NCBI GenBank assembly: GCA_001584585.1
Contig: LSYV01000068.1
Span: 252,956-283,206 of the forward strand
DNA length: 30,251 nucleotides
Reading direction: 5' to 3'
Source of the DNA: Gonium pectorale
Taxonomy: Eukaryota; Chlorophyta; Chlorophyceae; Chlamydomonadales; Volvocaceae
Shown here piece by piece: positions 18,737 to 30,251 of the stretch. The notes under the pieces are model-generated. The model ran no database searches, was not told the DNA's origin, and was given only the letters and a program-made list of their open reading frames with translations. The position numbers were made by a program, and so were the translations under genes. The stretch's first letter is position 1; every line of letters starts with the position of its first letter.

Positions 18737-21700
18737 TTACGCTACGGGCAGCAGACGAGACAACAGCAGGGCGCCGGCGAAGGCCATGCCCAGCTGCACC
18801 ACGCCCTGCTTGGCGGGGCCGGAGGCGGAGCCGGTGGCGGGCGCAGGCGAGGCCACGGGCCGGGGCGCCGGCGAGGCAACCGGGCTGGGGGCGACCACAG
18901 TGGCGGCCGGCGCGTCGGCCTTGCTCGGGGAGGGGGCGGGCTCGGCCACGGGGGCGGGCGACGCCGCGGGCGCAGGGGAGGCGGCGGGGCTGGCGTCGGT
19001 GGCCGGTGCGGGCGATGCGGCGGGCTCGTTCGCGGGGCTGATGGTTGCGTCCGTGGGCGCGGGTGAGGTGGTGGTAGTCTGGGCGTGGGGGTGAGGGTGA
19101 AGCGGAGGAGAAAAAGAGGTGCTGAGTGCGTGCCCCCGCATTGGAGTGCGCGTGTATACACATCGTCGGTCCTGGCGCGGCAGTGACCACGTCCTCCCAA
19201 GTACCCTTCCCCAATCAAAAGGGCGATCAGCCGCCGCTCCCAAATCAACAGTGCCGTCAGCCGCCCCGCGGCTGTTCCCCCGCCTGTCCTAACCGCAAAC
19301 ATTCTCTGCCAGGGGCACATTTGCCTACCTCGCTGGGCGTCTCGGCCGGCGCGGGGGAGCCAGAGGAGGGCGCCGGCGACTCGGCGGGCGCTGGCGACTC
19401 GGCGGGCGCCGGCGACGCCGCCGGGGACGCGGCCGGAGCCGGCGAGGCCGCGGGCGACCGGGCAGGCGCCGGCGACGGCGCCGCTGGCGGCGGCGCCACG
19501 ACGCCGTTGCGCTGCATGAGCGCAATGTTGGTGAGCACGGACGTGAGGTCGATGGAGCCATCGGCGGCGGGGCTCAGCTCCGCCAGCGTGGCGTTGTCCA
19601 GCAGCGCGCCGGCGAAGGTGGTGTTCTCGGCCCAGCCGCGGATGATGGCGGTGGCCTGGTCGGTCAGGTAGCGGCGCTGCTCGGCGGGCAGGGCAAGGAT
19701 GGCGCCGACCACGTCGCGGACGGTGGTGGCCTGCGTGGGGGGGGCCGATGCGGGCGCGTGGGGTGCAGCAAGGTCGGTTGAAGGCCATTCAGGACCAGGG
19801 AAGGTAACATGGCAGGTGCAGGACGGCCATTAACGGCAACTGCATCGGGTCTTTTCGGGTGAGCGCATGTATGGCATGGCCGCTTCCTCATGCGACCGCG
19901 CCGCGTCCGCCGAGGATCCCCTAGCGGCCCAAGTGATCCCGCCCGGTGTGCACGGGCGCACCCGGCCGCTGACGGTGGCGGTGATGGGCCCGTTGTTGCC
20001 CTGGGGCGCAGCAGTGGAGGTGATGCGGAAGGCCGTGCCGTTGCCGCCCAGGGTGATGTTCAGGTTGTCGCCCAGCGGCACCAGCTCGCCCTCCTCCTCG
20101 TCGTCCAGGTACTCCTCGCCCGAGGGAGTGGCGGGCGTGCCGTCGGCGGTGGTGTCCGTGCGGCCGTCGCTGGCGGTGACGTTGGGGCCGCGGCCGGCCG
20201 CCACGGCCTTCACGGCGCCCTCGGTCATCTTCTGGACCAGGCAGAAAGGCGCGGAGGAGCCTGGCGGCGGGGAGAGGGAAGGGTGAGGGGGGTGCGGGTG
20301 CGGTTGAGGGGCGGTGGTTGGCGGGCGGCCGGTCTTTGTCTTTGGATACACAAGTATATCAGGGCTGCAAGTACGGCACACGTGCCGCCCCCCCCCCCGC
20401 GAACCCGACACGGCCAACCATTGCGCAGCTTCGGAGGCCCCCCCCCTCCAGTCGAGCCGCTATCCCGGCTGTGCCCTGCGCGTGAGTGCACCCCGCTCTC
20501 CGACCCACCCGTGAAGTTGCACTTGGTGAGGTCCTCCAGGCTCGTGATGCGCACGCCCGCCGCCAGCATGGGCACCACAAACTCCTGAGCGGCAGGGCCG
20601 GAAAACCAACGCGGAGAATCCAGGGCGTGAGGACGCGAGGAAGGAGCGGGCGCCGCTGCGGCACGGCAGCGCGGCATCCGCACGTGCCGGCAGCGCCTCT
20701 GCACAGGTGTGGATAGGCTCCCACGCACGCGGCCGCCACGTCGTGATCAACCCCGTTCCACGCCGCCGTCAGCCCAACTGCGTGCGTGCCAGCATCTGGC
20801 AGCCCGCAGCGCCCCGGTGCCTCACCCCGAGCGTGCAGGCGCGGATGATGGCGGAGGCCTTGTCGATGGGGAAGTCGTCGGCGGTGATGTTGGATGCCAG
20901 GCCGTCGAACAGGCCGCCCGCGATGAAGGCGGGCATGTACACGTCCGTCAGCGCGCAGATGCACGAGGCGCAGAAGGTGGCACTGCTGGGGACTGCGAGG
21001 CGCGGGCCCGGAATGGGGGTGGGATGAGGGGGCCGCGGGGAGGTGAAGGGGGCAGAGCAGCCGTGTCAAGCATATGGAGGTAATTGCTGGGATTTGGACG
21101 ACACGGCATGGTGCTTGGTGGCGCCGAGCACCGGCTGAGCGTGTGTCAATCTATTGCAGTTTTGATGCTACGCACACCCCGCTCCGCTCCGCTCCGCCCC
21201 GCCCCGCCGCGGCACCATCGGTTCCCATCTCTCCAGTGCCCTCACGGACGGCGTCAGTGATCACCGCGAACCGTCCGCGACCAACCCACCGCAGGCCGCC
21301 GCCACCGGGCGCCAGTCGACGGTCATGTTGGACAGCTTGACGGGGCAGGTCAGGGGCGCAGCGGCACCGGTGTTGTTGTTGCGGATGCCGCCGAGCAGGC
21401 CGCCGCCACCCAGCAGGCCGCCGCCGAGCAGGCCGCCGGCGCCAGAGCCAGCGGCGGGAGTTGGGTTGCTGGTGGCAGGGGTGGAAGAGGGCGCGGTGCC
21501 GGTGTTGTTGTTGCGGCCGCCGCCCAGCAGGCCGCCACCGCCCAGCAGACCGCCGCCGAGCAGGCCCCCGGAGCCAGCGGCGGGAGTGGGGTTGCTGGTG
21601 GCAGGGGTGGCGGAGGGCGTGGCGCTGGTGTTGTTGTTGCGGCCGCCGCCCAGGAGACCGCCGCCGAGGATGCCGCCGCTGCCGAGAAGGCCACCGCTGA

Positions 21701-22028
21701 GGATGCCGCCGCCGGTGCCGGCACCGGCGCTGCCGGTGGCGGGCGTGGGGTTGGCGGCAGGGGTTGGGTTGGGTGCGGCCGCCGGCGTGCGGATCAGGCC
21801 GCCACCCAGCAGACCCCCGCCGAGGAGGCCACCGCCGGTGCCGGTTCCGCTGTTGCCGTTGGAAGGCGTGGGAGCGGGGCTGGAGTTACCGGTGGTGGCG
21901 TTGACGCCAAAGCGCGAGCCCAGGCGGTCCAGGATCGGGGCCTGGGCGAAGCCGCTGTTGAGGGAGGCGGCCAGCAGCGCCGCCGCCAGGAGCCAGGCGG
22001 CGGTGGCGGGGGCCGGTCGCCGCATCAT
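18737..22028 (-). CDS. Secreted, probably GPI-anchored cell-surface glycoprotein with SPARK-like Cys domain
   Basis: Six exons, minus strand: 22028-21290, 20992-20826, 20584-20509, 20260-19962, 19730-19329 and 19078-18737, giving 674 aa with all phases matching. Residues 1-30 (MMRRPAPATAAWLLAAALLA onward to FAQA) are a signal peptide. Residues 45-220 hold LLGGG repeats alternating with RNNNT and SNPTPAAGSG blocks. Eight cysteines (228, 246, 254, 257, 259, 299, 324, 334) and motifs CPVKLSNMTVDW and FCASCICALTDVYMPAF suggest a SPARK-like domain; plant members of that family are GPI-anchored or receptor ectodomains. About ten N-glycosylation sequons are visible (NAT, NNT, NMT, NIT, NFT, NVT, NGT, NTT). 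Residues about 505-655 are Ser-Pro-Ala-Pro repeats, likely O-glycosylated on hydroxyproline. The end, GVVQLGMAFAGALLL then SRLLPVA, after small residues TGSASG, fits a GPI signal. Likely place: cell wall or outer plasma membrane. Surface glycoprotein class: confident; SPARK assignment: tentative. Confidence 0.85.
21365..21700 (-). repeat. Internal coding repeats of 126-132 bp (LLGGG/NNNT modules)
   Basis: Inside exon 1 of the surface-protein gene the RNNNT-coding sequence recurs at about 21371, 21503 and 21629 (spacings 132 and 126 bp). Each is linked by near-identical SNPTPAAGSG and GLLGGGLLGGGGLLGG coding blocks. The length difference is two codons, suggesting recent unequal duplication. 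Confidence 0.85.
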
Positions 22029-24016
22029 CTGAAGTTAGGGTCGCGGGTGCGTCGCTCGCAGGGAGAGGAGAGGAGGGGAGGGCAAACTGTGATCACACGC
22101 GGCCTGCGCGGCCGTGGCGGCGGGACAGGGAGGGGGGAGTGTGGTGGATCGGAAGGTGGCTGGTACGAGGAGGGAACTGGGGGCCCGCCGTCATGGCGGG
22201 GTACGCCGGGGCCCAGGACCCGACCGGCCCTTCATGGAAGGCTACCCGCCAAACTTCCGAGGCATTCCGCGTTTAGTAAGGCTGGTGCCGCAACAGAAGC
22301 CCACAAACTAGTACCCAAGCGGCTGCCAAGCCCTTTGGATGCGTCCCCCGAGTCCCGTGGGTCAGCATGTTGCCTAGGCAGAGACCCCACCCGTCTGCTG
22401 CCCTACCCATCCTTATCTACAAGCGCCACTTACGCAGTCGTGCTATGGTGGTGAGCGCGACAAAGAAGCGCTGTGGCTAAGATGTAGATTGCGGCTGGCG
22501 GATCGTCGCCTGGGCGTCAGGTGCCCTAAGGAACGGACCCGGGATCACGATGGGTTACTGTTCGGTAGAGCTGGAACGCAAGGTATGAATGTGAGGAGCG
22601 ATGCTGAATACCCAATGCTCTTCAGAGGGCGGCTAATGTAGGGCACGCAGTTAGGGCGGTTACCGGACTGGGCCGCCCCGCCGAGCCGTCAGCTGAGCGG
22701 CGGTTTCGCCGCGGCCGTGACAGCCGCCATCGGCCGCCCGTCAGAATGCCGCGGTCGTTGAAGCCCCGCTTTCGGCCCCTCCGAGTGTGCTCTCGGATGG
22801 GCCCACTGGCCCGCCAGCGGGCGGGCATCAAGGCGCACTGTTGCACAGAAGGCAGGAACATATGGGCCGTGACGACAGAGCTACAGCGGTTTGCGATTGG
22901 CCCGATGGCCCGATGAGGAGCGCTACTGCAGGCATTGCAACGCCGGGACACTGCCCGGACCGGGAAGAGAAGCTTGTCAAAGCAATGCCAATGTGCGCAT
23001 TCTCGCTTCACGATGCCGTCCACGGCTCCAGCGCCCTTGGACAGATACCCAGCTCCCACCTAACGGAAAAGGAAAGGTAAGAGCGCGCATGACATGCTTG
23101 TCGGTTTTGTTGCGGGACAAGGAGAGGGAGTGGCTGTTATCATGCAGGATTCCGGACATTACGTCGTAGCCATTGGTAAGCAGTCGGATGGTCAAGTAAC
23201 CCGGGACAGGTCCGCGGCGGCTGGCATGGTGTGGGCAGATAGGACGCACGTAAGGGTGACGGAGCTCAGCTTGGGGTGTTGATAAGCGGTCTGCCTCTGT
23301 GTATGCAGTAAAGATTGGGCCATTTGATATTGCAATGCACCGCGATGAGATTCCGGGGCGTGGAGTGGCTGGCTCCAGAGCCAGAGGCCGATGCTCACGT
23401 GCAGATCTGGGCGAGTTGGGTCGCTCGCCCTTCAGTATGCCTGGCTGGCGGCTGGCTGTCGCATAGATGCGCTCGCACACCGGTATGGCGGTTCGTTTGG
23501 ACCCAAGAGACCCTCCGTTTACTTGACGCTTTGCTTCCTCCCGGCCCTTTGCCTTCCCTCCCGAAAACATAACTGCAATTCAAGCAACGCGCAAACGTTC
23601 AAGGTAGGTTCTCCTTCCCGTGTGATACCCATATCCAGCTCTCGGTGTCAGGCTGGAAAGCGAGGGCGGGGCGGGGCTGCCAGCGCTAGATAGCTGCTGC
23701 AAGATGTACGTAGTATGGAAGGCTGCTTTCTTTGTTGTGCGGCTTGCTGTGATCTCGTTGGGTCGGCCTTCACGTTACGCCCCTTCGTTGGCTGGGGCCT
23801 CGCACGAGTAATCCACCCGTCAACCCAATGGAAAGGCAAATAGACACCTCCCTGCTGGAGTGTCGCCGTGCCTCTCTTGGCAACGCCTCAGGTTGTTATT
23901 AGTCATTAGCTACGGCCGTCTGTACTGGCGGGATGCTGCCTGGTACATCCCGCAGGGCAGACACGCACAGCCGACCTCTTACATGGACATTTCGCCGTGC
24001 CAAAAAATGCGAGTCC

Positions 24017-24024
24017 TATAAATA
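24017..24024 (+). promoter_or_regulatory. TATA-box-like TATAAATA, tentative
   Basis: An isolated TATAAATA about 1.0 kb upstream of the LETM1 start, followed by a 50-codon ORF (24091-24243). It could drive an unannotated transcript or a long LETM1 leader, or be chance in this AT-richer stretch. Confidence 0.2.
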
Positions 24025-24170
24025 CGAGGAGATGGGCCCTCCCGGTGTGTCACCAGAATAGTTACCTGACTATTAGTAAGGCCCGCACCCATGCCCGTAC
24101 CCGCCGTACAGCATGACACGCCGCCATCTTCCCGCCAACCCCCTATCTGCCGGCCGCTGTATCTTGGGCC

Positions 24171-24200
24171 GTATTCTGCCGTATCGTATTCTGCCGTACC
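24171..24200 (+). repeat. 2 x 15-bp tandem GTATTCTGCCGTATC
   Basis: Units at 24171-24185 and 24186-24200 differ at one base near the end. Confidence 0.9.
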
Positions 24201-25049
24201 TTCAGGCTTGGCGGTTGCCGTCCGTCCGGCAAACCTCCATTGATTACGCCAACTCCAGACATAGACAATACCTACCTTTAGGATGATTTGGGTCACGCAC
24301 AGGTTCTTACCCACAACTAAGCTTGCACGGAACGGCAAAACACACCGTGTCACCTCCTAGGTATGACAACCAATCCCTGCATTGGGGGAGTTTGCGGTTT
24401 GCGTTGCGGGGAGGGCGGCAAGCAAATGTCACATCACTTGCTTGTCGAAGGCAAGCCCATCGCATGCGCATCTATGGCAGACTGGAGTTGCGCCAGTGGG
24501 CGCTTGGCCATTGACGGGCGGCACGGCCCCAGCAGCGTGTTCAGTTCACCCGGGCTCGGCCGCATTGCGCCAGCTGACTTGGGGCAGACGGATCTTTGAG
24601 CATGCTCCAGGCTGATGGAGATTTGCGGTTTGCATTGGCACAATGGGCGGCGGTGCAAACCGTTGGTCTGCACGTCCATGCGCACGGCAGTGTGCCGTGG
24701 CATAGACTGTCGGCGGTGGGCAGGGGAAGTGGACGTTGCGAGTGACGCTAGAGTTCTTAGACCGGGCTTAGGGGAACCGGCTAACGGAAGCTGGGCCGGC
24801 GTACGACGACGCACGACTCGTCATATTCCACTTCCTTGGACTGCTTGCAAGTGCGGGTTCAGCGCGCTTCTGGCGTTCTGGGCATTTCACTTGCGAAATA
24901 TTGTTCAACGTGTCACCTACGCCCGAAACGTGACGAAGCGAATAATCCTTGACCGCCAACTCTGTCGGCTCCTCATTATTGCGCCATCAAATGCATTGCC
25001 ATTGACCATTGGATATTACAATTGATCTGGGCCGGTCAGCCGGGCCAAG

Positions 25050-30251
<5,202 letters not shown>

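Larger units (their letters stand above)
22029..25049. other. Divergent intergenic region (3.0 kb)
   Basis: Separates the surface-protein gene (minus) from LETM1 (plus), so it holds both promoters. Base composition is closer to balanced than in the genes. Contents: a 15-bp tandem repeat (24171-24200), a TATAAATA at 24017 and two related TTTGCGGTTTGC stretches (about 24390 and 24623). The remaining open frames on both strands are short and have no recognisable domain. I see no tRNA or other RNA gene. Confidence 0.55.

Noticed and set aside
21325..22032. Plus-strand Pro/Arg-rich 235-codon frame resembling a wall protein
   Set aside because: Antisense of the LLGGG repeat exon; the minus strand has signal peptide, sequons and matching splice phases.

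Overview
The window looks like nuclear DNA of a volvocine green alga (Chlamydomonas and relatives). It is very GC-rich. Genes are split by many 70-600 bp introns that open with G-rich GT donors and close with C-rich tracts before AG. Candidate TGTAA poly(A) signals follow two of the genes, and the proteins are rich in Ala, Gly and Pro. There are no bacterial operons, rRNA, tRNA, IS elements or CRISPR arrays. Gene models below were spliced by eye from donor/acceptor sites and reading-frame continuity; exon edges are predictions.

Layout: (1) 32-1343, plus strand, 3' exons of an unrecognised gene that starts before the window. (2) 3145-6102, plus strand, seven-exon hemerythrin-like (HHE) protein of 269 aa. 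(3) 7184-11032, plus strand, four-exon protein of 957 aa with a charged coiled coil, a proline tract, one probable membrane segment and a 370-residue acidic tail. (4) 16446-13178, minus strand, large protein ending in a MYND-type zinc finger, interrupted by a 20-N assembly gap and convergent with gene 3. (5) 22028-18737, minus strand, six-exon secreted and probably GPI-anchored cell-surface protein of 674 aa with a signal peptide, LLGGG repeats, eight cysteines in a possible SPARK-like domain, Ser-Pro-Ala-Pro repeats and a hydrophobic tail. (6) 25050-30251 and beyond, plus strand, LETM1, the mitochondrial inner-membrane protein of potassium/proton exchange; eleven exons are visible (565 aa) and the 3' end lies outside.

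The genes do not form an obvious pathway: an iron-binding-fold protein, a membrane scaffold-like protein, a MYND protein, a wall/surface glycoprotein and a mitochondrial ion-homeostasis protein sit side by side, as expected of an ordinary eukaryotic chromosome arm. Intergenic stretches (about 1.8, 1.1, 2.1, 2.3 and 3.0 kb) hold short tandem repeats and no gene that I can support firmly. The most interesting points are a probable loss of one iron ligand in the hemerythrin at a segment carried by a 15-nt microexon, the unusual architectures of genes 3 and 5, a GC-AG intron in LETM1, and a G-rich-start/C-rich-end asymmetry shared by the introns. I found no convincing previously undescribed multi-gene system.
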